Shown: positions 6,373-14,638, counted from the stretch's first letter. The stretch is 34,536 nucleotides of DNA from Pseudomonadota bacterium (GCA_018362935.1 JAHALQ010000014.1:1-34536), one strand, 5' to 3'. Notes: a model not told the origin generated them from the sequence alone. Numbers and translations: made by a program.

Positions 6373-6490
6373 TAGCTGGCAGCTAAAGCAATTTTACGCA
6401 GTCAGGAAAAATTCACGTACGTCTATGTACGCTAAAAATTTTCCCGCTGCTAGAAATTACTTTATCTGCGCACGCTATCCGCGTTTTTGT
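6373..6490. repeat. Intergenic palindromic repeat, GTAC family, type 3
   Basis: The tip is GTAC, GTCTAT, GTAC (6417-6430), flanked by GGAAAAATTCAC and the facing GCTAAAAATTTTCC. The same arms occur between fusA and tuf (34275-34380). The right flank GCGCACGCTATCCGC resembles the flank of type 1 elements. It lies in tandem with the preceding hairpin. The rest of the region up to deoB holds no gene. Confidence 0.65.
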
Positions 6491-6599
6491 ATAATATAAG
6501 GTATGCGGCAGTTTCTTTGCTATAAATTCCGCTTTTTAATGGATTTTAATTTCAGCTGTGTTAAAATCACTTATCAAGGATTTTACAGGAGGCGGATTT

Positions 6600-7805
6600 A
6601 TGGCAAGAGCAATCATTCTGATGATGGATTCCTTTGGTATCGGCGGCGCGCCGGATGCCTGCATGTTTAATAATGACGGCGCCAATACGCTGGGCAATAT
6701 TGCCAAAGTCAATCTGGGGCTGAATATTCCCAATCTGGTTTATCTGGGGCTGGCCAAGGCTGCCAAAGAAGCCGCTATTTCCGAGCCGCCTTTGGGGATT
6801 CAGGATGTTGCCAAATTGACTCTGCCCGGCTGTTACGGCCATGCCAGAGAAATCAGCAAAGCCAAAGACACGACATCCGGCCACTGGGAAATGGCCGGGG
6901 TGCCTGTTCTCAAAGAATGGGGCTATTTCAAACCGGATTATCCGTCTTTTCCAAAAGAGCTGGTCAAAGCCATCTGCGATGAAGCCGGGATTGAAGGCAT
7001 ACTCGGCGACCGCGCGGCTTCCGGCACGCAGATTATTGAAGAACTCGGTGTTAAGCACATCAAAACCGGAAAGCCGATTTTTTACACTTCAGCCGACAGC
7101 TGTCTGCAAATTGCCGCGCATGAAGAACATTTCGGTTTGCAGCGTCTGTATGACCTCTGTGAAATTGCTTTTAAGCAGGTGGCGCCTTACCGGATTGCCC
7201 GTATTATTGCGCGGCCGTTTGTCGGCGAAAAGCCCGGCGAGTTTGTCCGCACCAAAAACCGCCACGACTACTCGGTCAAACCATTTGCGCCGACAGTTCT
7301 CGACAAGATGAAGGCTGCCGGCGGCGAAGTCTATGGTATCGGTAAAATCAGCGACATTTATGCCGGATGCGGAATTACCAAAAAAATTAAAGCGGCCGGG
7401 CATGACGAGTTGTGGAACAAAACAATAGAAACTCTCGGCGAGGCGCCTGACAAATCAATCGTCTTTACCAACTTTGTGGATTTTGACATGCTGTACGGTC
7501 ATCGCAGGGACGTTAAAGGCTATGCCCGCGCATTGGAAGCTTTTGACCGCAGGCTGCCGGAGATTGAAAAACATCTGAAAGCCGATGACATAGTGATTAT
7601 TACCGCCGACCACGGCAATGACCCGACCTGGGAAGGCACCGACCATACGCGCGAGCAGGTGCCGGTTCTGGTGTTCGGCAAAAAAATAAAACCGGGGAAT
7701 CTGGGGCAGCGCAACTCGTTTGCCGATATTGCCCAAACTCTGGCCGAAATGTTCAAGCTGGAGCCTTTTGAATACGGCACATCCTTTTGGAAGGATATCA
7801 GATGA
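6600..7805 (+). CDS. deoB: Phosphopentomutase
   Basis: DeoB converts ribose- and deoxyribose-1-phosphate to the 5-phosphates, linking nucleoside phosphorolysis to central metabolism. The 401-residue cytoplasmic protein belongs to the alkaline phosphatase superfamily. Metal-site motifs are visible: MDSFGIGGAPDA near the N-terminus, DTTSGHWEM (residues about 91-99), and the C-terminal TADHGNDPTWEGTDHTREQ with the metal-binding D, H and H. The ATG at 6600 is chosen because AGGAGG lies 7 bases upstream; a longer frame has no such site. Its stop overlaps the pgeF start as ATGA. The partner enzymes PunA, DeoA and DeoC lie in another operon (13327-16576). Confidence 0.96.
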   Translation: MARAIILMMDSFGIGGAPDACMFNNDGANTLGNIAKVNLGLNIPNLVYLGLAKAAKEAAISEPPLGIQDVAKLTLPGCYGHAREISKAKDTTSGHWEMAGVPVLKEWGYFKPDYPSFPKELVKAICDEAGIEGILGDRAASGTQIIEELGVKHIKTGKPIFYTSADSCLQIAAHEEHFGLQRLYDLCEIAFKQVAPYRIARIIARPFVGEKPGEFVRTKNRHDYSVKPFAPTVLDKMKAAGGEVYGIGKISDIYAGCGITKKIKAAGHDELWNKTIETLGEAPDKSIVFTNFVDFDMLYGHRRDVKGYARALEAFDRRLPEIEKHLKADDIVIITADHGNDPTWEGTDHTREQVPVLVFGKKIKPGNLGQRNSFADIAQTLAEMFKLEPFEYGTSFWKDIR

Positions 7806-8560
7806 GTTATCATGCGCCGAATCTGCCGCGCCGGAAACATTGTTTTTTCGGATCTGAGGGCGGTTGTTCCGAAGGATTCTATAACGGGCTGAACGTCAAC
7901 ACCAAAAGCGATGACGATAAAGACAATCTGGCGTTTAATCTGGATGAAGCGGCATCTTTTTTCAGGCTGGACAGCAGCCGTCTGCACCTGTTAAATCAGG
8001 GCGTGTCTGCCGATGTGGAATATGTTGACGAGCCGACGCAGGATATTATGCGGGCTGACGGTGTCGTAACGGATAGACCGGATATAATTTTGTGTATCCG
8101 CACGGCCGACTGCGCGCCGGTACTGCTGGCGGATTATGAACACGGCGTTATCGGGGCGGCGCATGCCGGCTGGCGCGGCGCGTTGTCCGGCGTCATTGAA
8201 AATACGATAGACCTGATGACGGCCAAAGGCGCGAAGCTTGAAAATATTGCCGCGGCGGTGGGGCCGTGCATCGGGCAGAATTCCTATGAGGTTGATGAAG
8301 GCTTTTACCACCAGTTTGTTGGAAAAGACATTTCTTTCGGGCGCTTTTTTGCAGCCGGAAAGCCGGGGCATTTTCAATTTGATTTGGAGGCTTTTTGCAA
8401 GAGCTGTTTGGAGAATAAGGGGATTGCCGATATCAGCGTATCGGGGCTGGACACTTATGCTTTGGCCAATAGATATTACAGTTTCCGCCGTTTTACGCAC
8501 CAGAACCTGATTAAAAAGCCCAAATGTTTTCCGACCGAATTGTCGGCAATCGTGTTGTAA
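7802..8560 (+). CDS. pgeF: PgeF/YfiH multicopper-oxidase-like (laccase domain) protein
   Basis: This 252-residue protein belongs to the DUF152/YfiH family. Conserved metal-site motifs are RTADCAPVLLAD, GAAHAGWRG (His ligand) and VGPCIGQNSYEV (Cys ligand). E. coli YfiH is a peptidoglycan editing factor that removes misincorporated L-Ser in place of L-Ala. Other family members (human FAMIN, bacterial YlmD) phosphorolyse and deaminate purine nucleosides. The ATG at 7802 overlaps the deoB stop (ATGA) and has GGAAGG 7 bases upstream; a start 15 bases earlier has no better site. Coupling to deoB favours a nucleoside role, while the amidase downstream favours a cell-wall role. Confidence 0.9.
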   Translation: MSYHAPNLPRRKHCFFGSEGGCSEGFYNGLNVNTKSDDDKDNLAFNLDEAASFFRLDSSRLHLLNQGVSADVEYVDEPTQDIMRADGVVTDRPDIILCIRTADCAPVLLADYEHGVIGAAHAGWRGALSGVIENTIDLMTAKGAKLENIAAAVGPCIGQNSYEVDEGFYHQFVGKDISFGRFFAAGKPGHFQFDLEAFCKSCLENKGIADISVSGLDTYALANRYYSFRRFTHQNLIKKPKCFPTELSAIVL

Positions 8561-8569
8561 AGGAATTTT

Positions 8570-9736
8570 ATGTCACCGCTCGGAAAATTTACATTAGCTG
8601 TTATAGGGCTTCGCCTGTGGGGGGCGGACGGCTTTTTTATCGGTATGCTGCTTGGGCATTTTGCGGTTGACCGAACCCATTTGATTGTTTCTTTGCAGCG
8701 TCGGCTCGGCATTATCGACGATAACATCCGCTTGCTTTTGCCTTATAAATATTACCATATTTACAACCAGATAGAAGGGCATTTCTGGGGCAAAGTCTGG
8801 GGCGCTTTGCTGGGAACGGTGCTGTTCGGCTGGCATGGGTTTATTTTGCTGTTTGTGGCCGGACATTTTGTTTTTGACACGCCGGACAGCCGCCATGCGC
8901 GCCGGTTTCGCCAATGTTTTGACAATTTCTGGGATGCCCACTGGGGAAAACTGGCCGGCGGCATTGCCGGTTTTGTGTGCCGCAGCGACATCATTTTGTT
9001 TTGCGGCGTGATTATCGGTTTTTTTGCCGACTATATGCGTTTGGAAAATGCGGCGCTGATGCCGTGGCGCAAACTCGGGCAGGTATGGACGGGCTGGAAT
9101 CCTCTGCGTTTGTGGAAGTATTCCCGTGAGGCGCGACACCGCGCATATATTCGGGCGACAGCCGGGCTGGCAGCCAAAGTTGCCAAAGCTGACGGAATTG
9201 TCAGTGAGAACGAAATCCGGGTCTTTCGCAAATTGTTTGAAATCAGAGAATATGAAAATCCGGTGGTTGCAAAAGTGTTTAACGAGGCTAAGAAAACGTC
9301 CAAAGGCTATGACATGTATTGCCGACAGCTGCGCAAAATTGCGGACGGACGTTTGGAACTGAAAGAAAGCATTATAGACAACCTGTTTCAGATTGCGCGC
9401 GCTGATAATGAAATTAAACCCGAAGAACTGGAACTGCTGGCAAAAATCGCCGCAGCCATCGGGCTGCCGGCCGGCAATTTTGAAGTCATTAAAAAATTGT
9501 ATATCCCCAAAGCCAAAGATAAAAAACTTCAGAAGTGCTATGAAATTCTCGGCGTCGTGTGCAGTGCGACGGATGTTGAAATCCGCAGCCGCTGGAAAGA
9601 ACTGATTGTGCTGTATCATCCCGACCGGCTGCAGTCACAGGGTGCCAGCGAAAAAGAAATCAAAGCGACGACTGCCAAAATGGCCGAAATTAATTATGCC
9701 TATCAGGAACTTATGAAATTCAGGGGAGTGAGATGA
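8570..9736 (+). CDS. DjlA-like co-chaperone with TerB and J domains
   Basis: This 388-residue protein has three parts. The N-terminal 170 residues contain about three hydrophobic segments (about 8-30, 75-100, 128-152), suggesting membrane attachment. A TerB-like helical domain follows (about 195-310: TAGLAAKVAKADGIVSENE and QIARADNEIKPEELELL). A C-terminal J domain (about 320-385) has YEILGVVCSATDVEIRSRWK and the HPD motif in YHPDRL, which stimulates DnaK ATPase. E. coli DjlA has the order membrane helix, TerB, J; here the N-terminal membrane part is much longer. It starts 9 bases after pgeF and its stop overlaps the next gene (ATGA). The function is probably a DnaK partner at the inner membrane. 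Confidence 0.85.
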   Translation: MSPLGKFTLAVIGLRLWGADGFFIGMLLGHFAVDRTHLIVSLQRRLGIIDDNIRLLLPYKYYHIYNQIEGHFWGKVWGALLGTVLFGWHGFILLFVAGHFVFDTPDSRHARRFRQCFDNFWDAHWGKLAGGIAGFVCRSDIILFCGVIIGFFADYMRLENAALMPWRKLGQVWTGWNPLRLWKYSREARHRAYIRATAGLAAKVAKADGIVSENEIRVFRKLFEIREYENPVVAKVFNEAKKTSKGYDMYCRQLRKIADGRLELKESIIDNLFQIARADNEIKPEELELLAKIAAAIGLPAGNFEVIKKLYIPKAKDKKLQKCYEILGVVCSATDVEIRSRWKELIVLYHPDRLQSQGASEKEIKATTAKMAEINYAYQELMKFRGVR

Positions 9737-10452
9737 AAGAATTTTTGCTGCCGCATTATGACGATCGCCAAACGCCGACAGACATGCTGGTGTTTCACGC
9801 AACGGCGCATCAGGGCATTGAGGCCGTGCAATGCCTGGACAATCTGAAATTAAGCGCGCATTACGTTTTAACGGTCGAGGGCGAGTTGTGTAAGCTGGTA
9901 GATGAGCAAAACCGCGCGTGGCATGCCGGCGTTGGTTATTGGCGCGGGGTTGACGCTGATTTGAATTCCCATTCTATCGGTATTGAAATATGTTCGCCGA
10001 GTTTGGGGCAGGAACCTTTTGCCGAAGCGCAGATTGAAAAACTCATACCTTTCTGCCAGAAGCTTATCCGCAAATATAAGATTGCGCCGCAGAATATTGT
10101 CGGGCATTCGGATATCGCGCCGCAACGAAAGCCTGATCCGGGAATGGCGTTTCCTTGGAAAAGACTGGCCAAAGAAGGCATCGGCCTGTGGTATCAGCCT
10201 AAAAACGCCGCAAAAATGGCAGAAACCGACGTTGCCGCCTTATTAAGCATTATCGGTTATGATACCCGCAGCGAAGATGCCGTCAAAGCTTCGGCCTATG
10301 CTTTCTGCCGGCATTTTGCGCCGCAGTATGTGACGGTTGATGTAGATGTTTATCATTTGGTTGAAAATATTTTGCCGACATGCTTTGATTTTATGCGGGA
10401 AGAAAAGTTTTTGCAGATACTTAAAGCCGTGGCTTACAGTTTCAGAACTTGA
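9733..10452 (+). CDS. N-acetylmuramoyl-L-alanine amidase, Amidase_2/AmpD family
   Basis: This zinc amidase should cleave the MurNAc-L-Ala bond of muropeptides. The 239-residue protein shows the expected ligands: H22 (FHATA), H125 (VGHSDIAP) and D135 (RKPDPG), with E85 in SIGIEI as a likely catalytic residue. SAHYVL and WHAG are further family motifs. No signal peptide is seen, which fits a cytoplasmic AmpD-like recycling enzyme rather than the periplasmic AmiD. About 75 C-terminal residues extend past the core fold and may be a peptidoglycan-binding-like region. It is coupled to the djlA-like gene (ATGA), and its 3' end overlaps ruvX on the other strand by 11 bases. Confidence 0.9.
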   Translation: MKEFLLPHYDDRQTPTDMLVFHATAHQGIEAVQCLDNLKLSAHYVLTVEGELCKLVDEQNRAWHAGVGYWRGVDADLNSHSIGIEICSPSLGQEPFAEAQIEKLIPFCQKLIRKYKIAPQNIVGHSDIAPQRKPDPGMAFPWKRLAKEGIGLWYQPKNAAKMAETDVAALLSIIGYDTRSEDAVKASAYAFCRHFAPQYVTVDVDVYHLVENILPTCFDFMREEKFLQILKAVAYSFRT

Positions 10453-10897
10453 GCCAGTCAAGCAGGCCTTGCAAAATATAGGCGGCGGAAGAACTGTCGA
10501 GCACCTGTTTGCGCTTGGCGCGCGACATGTCGGCTTCTTTTATCAGAAAATTTTCCATCGCTTTGGAGGACAGGCGCTCATCCCAAAAAGCATAGGGAAG
10601 CGGGATGCGTTTATAAACTTCGGCGGCAAATTTGCGGACGGCGGCGGCGGTTTCGCCTTCCTGCCCGTTCATCAACAGCGGCAGGCCGTAGACAAAGGCG
10701 CCGATTTCGCGCTCGTCAACCAGTTTTTTTATTGCGGCGACGTCTTGTTTCAATTCTGTCCGGAAAATTGTTTTGCCGGGCGTGGCAACCATCCACAGCA
10801 AATCAGATACGGCAACGCCGAGACGTTTTTCACCGTAATCAAATCCCAAAATCGCGGTGTGCGGTTTAATTTGCGCTTTGAATTCCGCTAATTCCAT
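10442..10897 (-). CDS. ruvX: RuvX/YqgF putative Holliday junction resolvase / pre-16S rRNA nuclease
   Basis: This 151-residue RNase H-fold nuclease is of the YqgF family; in E. coli it matures the 5' end of 16S rRNA. Motifs seen are LGFDYGEKRLGVAVSD (first catalytic Asp at about 19), VYGLPLLMNGQEG, and FWDERLSS with the acidic residue, then LDSSSAAYILQGLLD near the C-terminus. The start is ATG at 10897 with GAGGGG about 7 bases upstream; a start at 10948 would add 17 residues unlike the family. It is convergent with the amidase gene. gatC, a frequent neighbour, is absent here. Confidence 0.93.
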   Translation of the reverse strand: MELAEFKAQIKPHTAILGFDYGEKRLGVAVSDLLWMVATPGKTIFRTELKQDVAAIKKLVDEREIGAFVYGLPLLMNGQEGETAAAVRKFAAEVYKRIPLPYAFWDERLSSKAMENFLIKEADMSRAKRKQVLDSSSAAYILQGLLDWLKF

Positions 10898-10969
10898 TAT
10901 TTTTTCCCCTCTTGGCTGACAGTTTAGAAGATTTTGCAGCCCTGTCAAGGATTATGCTGTCGGCATCAG

Positions 10970-11089
10970 ATGTTTGCGAGCGTTGACGTTGAGAAGCTGG
11001 AAGAAATTACCGATGAAATGCTCGGCTGCGAAATCCGTCATCTGCGTTCGCTTCAGGACGCCGTATTCCGCAAAGAGGTCTGCGCCTGA
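10970..11089 (+). CDS. Possible short protein (39 residues), unrecognised
   Basis: An open frame encodes a charged, helical-looking peptide (MFASVDVEKLEEITDE...FRKEVCA). It is the only plus-strand frame between ruvX and the strong plus-strand terminator at 11113-11149, which implies something is transcribed here. There is no convincing ribosome-binding site: AAGGA is 18 bases before the ATG. It could also be the tail of a decayed gene, or the transcript could be non-coding. The rest of 10898-11224 holds only the palindrome and terminator. Confidence 0.3.
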   Translation: MFASVDVEKLEEITDEMLGCEIRHLRSLQDAVFRKEVCA

Positions 11090-11106
11090 CTCAAAATTTG
11101 AGTCAG
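11086..11106. repeat. Perfect 21-base palindrome
   Basis: Ten-base arms (11086-11095 and 11097-11106) around one A, with the core GACTCAAA and TTTGAGTC. It lies between the small frame and the terminator. GACTCAAA also recurs at 31047-31065 and 31155-31162. Confidence 0.6.
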
Positions 11107-11112
11107 TTAACC

Positions 11113-11149
11113 AAAAGAGCCGTATAACCGAAAGTTATACGGCTTTTTT
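11113..11149 (+). terminator. Strong intrinsic terminator
   Basis: GCCGTATAAC (11119-11128) pairs perfectly with GTTATACGGC (11134-11143), followed by six T, with an A run in front. It isolates tolB from upstream transcription on the plus strand. Confidence 0.85.
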
Positions 11150-11224
11150 GCGCCTTGCTAATTGATTTTTAAGAATCAGCCGTTAATATGAGGACAATAT
11201 TTTTATTTAGCAAAGAGAGAAAAC

Positions 11225-12541
11225 ATGAAAAGCAGATTCTTACTGGGGTTAATCCTGAGTTTTATGATGTGCGGGATTGCCAAAGCCGAACTCAGCATAG
11301 ACGTTAATGGCGCCATGCGCGAACCAATGCCGGTGGCTTTTCCGGAGATGATTCATGACGGCTTTTTTGTCGGCCAGTACGGTAATAAAATCCGCGATGT
11401 GGTCATTGCCGATTTGGAGCGTTCGGGCTTGTTTAAATTTATCGACCCGCGCAGTTATATTCAGGAGTTTTCCTCGATGGAGCAGGAACCTGCCTTTGTC
11501 AACTGGAAGGCAATTAACGCAACGGCTCTTATCCAGTCGGCGATAAAAGAAATTGACGCCAATAATCTGCGCGTGGAATTTCGTCTGTGGGACGTTTTTG
11601 CGGAAAATCAGATGAAGGGGCAGTCTTTTACGACTACAAAAGACAACTGGCGGCGGGTCGCGCATGTCATGGCCGACGCAATTTATGAACGTCTGACCGG
11701 CGAGAAGGGTTATTTTGACACCCGTATCGTCTATGTTTCGGAAACCGGCCCGGCCACGCGCCGTGTTAAAAGGCTGGCAATTATGGATCAGGACGGCGAA
11801 AATCACAAATTTTTGACTTCTGGAGCTTCGATGGCGCTGACGCCCCGTTTTTCGCCGAATCTTCAAAAAATTACCTATATGTCTTACAGCGGCAGTTCTC
11901 CGAGGGTTTATATATTGGATATTGAAACCGGCAAGCAGGAGCTGCTGGGCAATTTTCCGGGCATGACTTTTGCGCCGCGCTTTTCGCCTGACAGTTCAAA
12001 AGTTTTGCTGAGCTTTGCTTCGCGCGGTAAGACGAATATTTATGAAATGGATTTGAAAAAGCGCACCAGCAAACAACTGACTTACGGCAGCGCGATTGAT
12101 ACCTCGGCAAGTTATTCGCCCGACGGTTCACAGATTGTGTTTAACTCTGACCGCGGCGGAAACCAGCAGCTGTATGTTATGAATGCCGACGGTTCTGATG
12201 TCAAACGCATTAGCTTCGGCTCTGGGCGCTACGCGACCCCGGTATGGTCGCCGCGCGGCGATTATATTGCTTTTACTAAAATGGCCGGCGGACAGTTTTA
12301 TATCGGTGTAATGTATCCAGACGGTACCGGTGAGCGCCTGCTGGCCAGCGGTTATCTGGTCGAAGGCCCGACATGGTCACCTAACGGCCGCGTGCTGATG
12401 TATTTCCGTCAGGAAAAAGGCGGCCGCAGTTCAACCGCGCCGGTTAAGCTTTATTCAATTGATCTGACGGGATATAACGAACGGCAGATTCTGACGCCGG
12501 CGGACGGTTCGGATCCGGCATGGAGTCCTTTGTTGCCGTAG
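11225..12541 (+). CDS. tolB: Tol-Pal system periplasmic protein TolB
   Basis: TolB links the inner-membrane TolQRA complex to the Pal lipoprotein and supports outer-membrane integrity and constriction. The 438-residue protein has a signal peptide ending AKA (residue 21), an N-terminal alpha/beta domain, and a C-terminal beta-propeller. Repeated propeller motifs are seen: LTPRFSPNLQKITYMSY, FAPRFSPDSSKVLLSF, TSASYSPDGSQIVFNSDRGG, PVWSPRGDYIAFTK and PTWSPNGRVLMYF. The length is normal. AGAGAG lies 7 bases upstream. Unusually, neither pal nor tolA is adjacent; a terminator-like hairpin follows. Confidence 0.95.
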   Translation: MKSRFLLGLILSFMMCGIAKAELSIDVNGAMREPMPVAFPEMIHDGFFVGQYGNKIRDVVIADLERSGLFKFIDPRSYIQEFSSMEQEPAFVNWKAINATALIQSAIKEIDANNLRVEFRLWDVFAENQMKGQSFTTTKDNWRRVAHVMADAIYERLTGEKGYFDTRIVYVSETGPATRRVKRLAIMDQDGENHKFLTSGASMALTPRFSPNLQKITYMSYSGSSPRVYILDIETGKQELLGNFPGMTFAPRFSPDSSKVLLSFASRGKTNIYEMDLKKRTSKQLTYGSAIDTSASYSPDGSQIVFNSDRGGNQQLYVMNADGSDVKRISFGSGRYATPVWSPRGDYIAFTKMAGGQFYIGVMYPDGTGERLLASGYLVEGPTWSPNGRVLMYFRQEKGGRSSTAPVKLYSIDLTGYNERQILTPADGSDPAWSPLLP

Positions 12542-12564
12542 AACATACAGTCAATGATATTGTG

Positions 12565-12609
12565 AAAAATCTCCGGATTAAAGTATTATGCCTGTTCGGA
12601 GATTTTTTT
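12565..12609 (+). terminator. Terminator after tolB
   Basis: AAAAATCTCCG (12565-12575) pairs with CGGAGATTTTT (12597-12607) and more T follow. The 21-base loop is larger than usual. Confidence 0.7.
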
Positions 12610-12650
12610 GCCAATAGCTGTGTTTGTACAAAATTTTCCGAAAAATTTAT

Positions 12651-12679
12651 TTGACTCACGGAGCGATATCGTGTATTTT
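12651..12679 (+). promoter_or_regulatory. Promoter of the 12727 gene
   Basis: TTGACT (12651-12656), 17 bases, then TATTTT (12674-12679). The predicted start is about 40 bases before the ATG at 12727. Confidence 0.5.
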
Positions 12680-12726
12680 GCCGGTATCATTTCATACGTT
12701 TATGTCAAACTAATTTTTTTAGATAT

Positions 12727-13260
12727 ATGTGTCAGTTGATAAATTTTGCTGCCCAATTGGCAGAGAAGTTTCCATGGAAAAACATGGAAGCAGAAGTGGA
12801 CGGAGTTATTTTCTCAGAAGTTTTTTTTGAGGAACAAGAACTTTTCTGGGTTCGTATCAACGAAGTTCTTGAACTTCATAAAGAAGAAGCGCCGCTGCGC
12901 TGTGTCGAAATACTTGATTTTATCGGCCGGCATGCCGTCCGTCGTTTCGGCGATATAACCTTGTGCCACTTCCGGTACACCGATTTTTCCGTTTTGGTTC
13001 TGCAATATATTGCGGAAGCGGTGAAGCAGGGGCAGCCGTTATCGGTTTTGCAGCTTTTGATGCTTATGGACATCATTTTTGAAGCGCGAACCGAACCGGA
13101 GTTAAACAAGAACGCCCGCAAGGTTTTGGCATCCGTTAATCCCAAGCTGATTTATGTCAGCAATCCGGAACTCGAAAAAAGATATTTATACGGATATCAA
13201 TATCTATGGAAAGACATTAAGCAGTTCAGGGCTTTTGCCGCCCACTGCAATTTGCTCTGA
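12727..13260 (+). CDS. Protein of unknown function
   Basis: I do not recognise this 177-residue protein. It is predicted soluble and largely helical, with acidic and aromatic-rich stretches (FSEVFFEEQELFWVRINEVL) and a cysteine in RCVEILDFIG. There is no signal peptide or clear membrane segment. The ATG at 12727 keeps the longest frame, but the bases before it (TTTTTTAGATAT) contain no ribosome-binding site. An internal ATG at 12784 is an alternative start and would remove 19 residues. It stands alone between terminators with its own promoter. Confidence 0.65.
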   Translation: MCQLINFAAQLAEKFPWKNMEAEVDGVIFSEVFFEEQELFWVRINEVLELHKEEAPLRCVEILDFIGRHAVRRFGDITLCHFRYTDFSVLVLQYIAEAVKQGQPLSVLQLLMLMDIIFEARTEPELNKNARKVLASVNPKLIYVSNPELEKRYLYGYQYLWKDIKQFRAFAAHCNLL

Positions 13261-13280
13261 CCAATCTGACGTTAACCTTA

Positions 13281-13318
13281 AAAAAGAACCGCCCGAGCGT
13301 GAGCTCCGGCGGTTTTTT
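13281..13318. terminator. Bidirectional terminator between the 12727 gene and deoA
   Basis: AACCGCC (13287-13293) pairs with GGCGGTT (13308-13314), with an inner GAGC/GCTC pairing, flanked by A and T runs. It separates the two convergent genes and ends the cdd-deoA operon on the minus strand. Confidence 0.85.
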
Positions 13319-13326
13319 ACTTTTTG

Positions 13327-14637
13327 TCAGGATATTTTTTCGATAATATCCGGCAGCGGCTGCGGTTTGGCATCGCCGATTTTAATCAGGCTGCGCAAGC
13401 TGGCTGCGGCTTGTTCAAACTGTTCTTCACTTTGGGCATGGATAACGGCCAACGGTTTTTGGCTGTCGACATATTCGCCGGTTTGGCAGAAGTCGCTGTA
13501 TCCGGTCGCATAATCAAGATTTTGCTGCGGCGTGGTGCGCCCGCCTTTCATTTCGATAATGCTCAGTCCGATACCGCGGGTGACCATGCCGCTGACATAG
13601 CCGGCGGACGGCGCGTATACCGGGCGGATGACAGCCGCTCGGGGGAGATATTTCCACGGGTTGTCGCAGAAATCAGCCGGGCCGCCGAGCGCAGAAACCA
13701 TGCGCGCAAAAATTTCCAGCGCTTTGCCGGAATCGAGCGCGTGCTGCAATTTATCGCGGGCTTCGGGCAATGACGCGGCAAGATTGGCAGAGAGCAGCAG
13801 CTCGCCGCAGAGTTCAAGCGTGATATTATGCAGGCGCGGGTCGCGGCGGCTGCCGTTCAGGTATTCGACGGCTTCGGCAACTTCCAGCGCGTTGCCGACG
13901 TTATATCCCAAAACCTGATTCATATCGGTCAGCACGGCTTTGGTCTTGGTACCGGCGGCGTTGGCGACATTGACAATTGAGCGCGCCAGTTCGCGGCCGC
14001 GTTCCAAACTGTCCATGAACGCGCCGTTGCCGCATTTCAAGTCCATTACCAGGCAGTCCAGCCCGGCAGCCAGCTTTTTGGATAGAATCGAGGCGGTAAT
14101 CAATTGTACGGATTCAACTGTAGCACAGACATCGCGGATAGCGTAGATTTTTTTGTCGGCCGGCGCAAGGTTGCCGGTTTGGCCGATAATGGCGCAGCCG
14201 ATTTCTTTGACAACTTTGCGGAACAACTCATTTGAAGGAACGGTCTGATAGCCGGGAATGGAATCAAATTTGTCAAGCGTGCCGCCGGTGTGGCCGAGGC
14301 CGCGTCCCGAAATCATCGGCACATAACCGCCGCAGGCGGCAATCATCGGCGCGAGCATCAGGCTGACTTTGTCGCCGACGCCGCCGGAGGAATGTTTGTC
14401 GACAACCGGGCCGTCAATATCTTCCCAGCGGAGGACGTCGCCGGAATCGCGCATGGCCATTGTGAGATTGGCGGTTTCTTCAACATTCATGCCGTTGAGA
14501 AAAACAGCCATGGTCAAAGCGGCGGTCTGTGCGTCGACAATTGAACCGTCGGTTACGCCTTTGATGAAAAAGTCGATTTCTTCTTTGGACAAAGCTTGCG
14601 CGTGGCGTTTTTTGCGGATAATTTCCTGTGGCAGCAT
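13327..14637 (-). CDS. deoA: Thymidine phosphorylase
   Basis: DeoA converts thymidine and phosphate to thymine and deoxyribose-1-phosphate. The 436-residue protein belongs to the nucleoside phosphorylase II family (also including TrpD). Conserved stretches seen are VDKHSSGGVGDKVSL (phosphate binding), ISGRGLGHTGGTLDKFDSIPG, and SILSKKLAAGLDCLVMDLKCGNGAF. The length fits E. coli DeoA. The start is ATG at 14637, one base after the deoC stop, with AAGGA inside the end of deoC; an upstream TTG would overlap deoC more. Last gene of the cdd-punA-deoC-deoA operon. Pyrimidine nucleoside phosphorylase (Pdp) is a close relative that cannot be fully excluded. Confidence 0.93.
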   Translation of the reverse strand: MLPQEIIRKKRHAQALSKEEIDFFIKGVTDGSIVDAQTAALTMAVFLNGMNVEETANLTMAMRDSGDVLRWEDIDGPVVDKHSSGGVGDKVSLMLAPMIAACGGYVPMISGRGLGHTGGTLDKFDSIPGYQTVPSNELFRKVVKEIGCAIIGQTGNLAPADKKIYAIRDVCATVESVQLITASILSKKLAAGLDCLVMDLKCGNGAFMDSLERGRELARSIVNVANAAGTKTKAVLTDMNQVLGYNVGNALEVAEAVEYLNGSRRDPRLHNITLELCGELLLSANLAASLPEARDKLQHALDSGKALEIFARMVSALGGPADFCDNPWKYLPRAAVIRPVYAPSAGYVSGMVTRGIGLSIIEMKGGRTTPQQNLDYATGYSDFCQTGEYVDSQKPLAVIHAQSEEQFEQAAASLRSLIKIGDAKPQPLPDIIEKIS

Positions 14638-14638
14638 A

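Noticed and set aside
8594..9619. Minus-strand frame of 341 codons opposite the djlA-like gene
   Set aside because: The plus-strand frame has recognisable TerB and J domains; the minus frame has no motif or start site.
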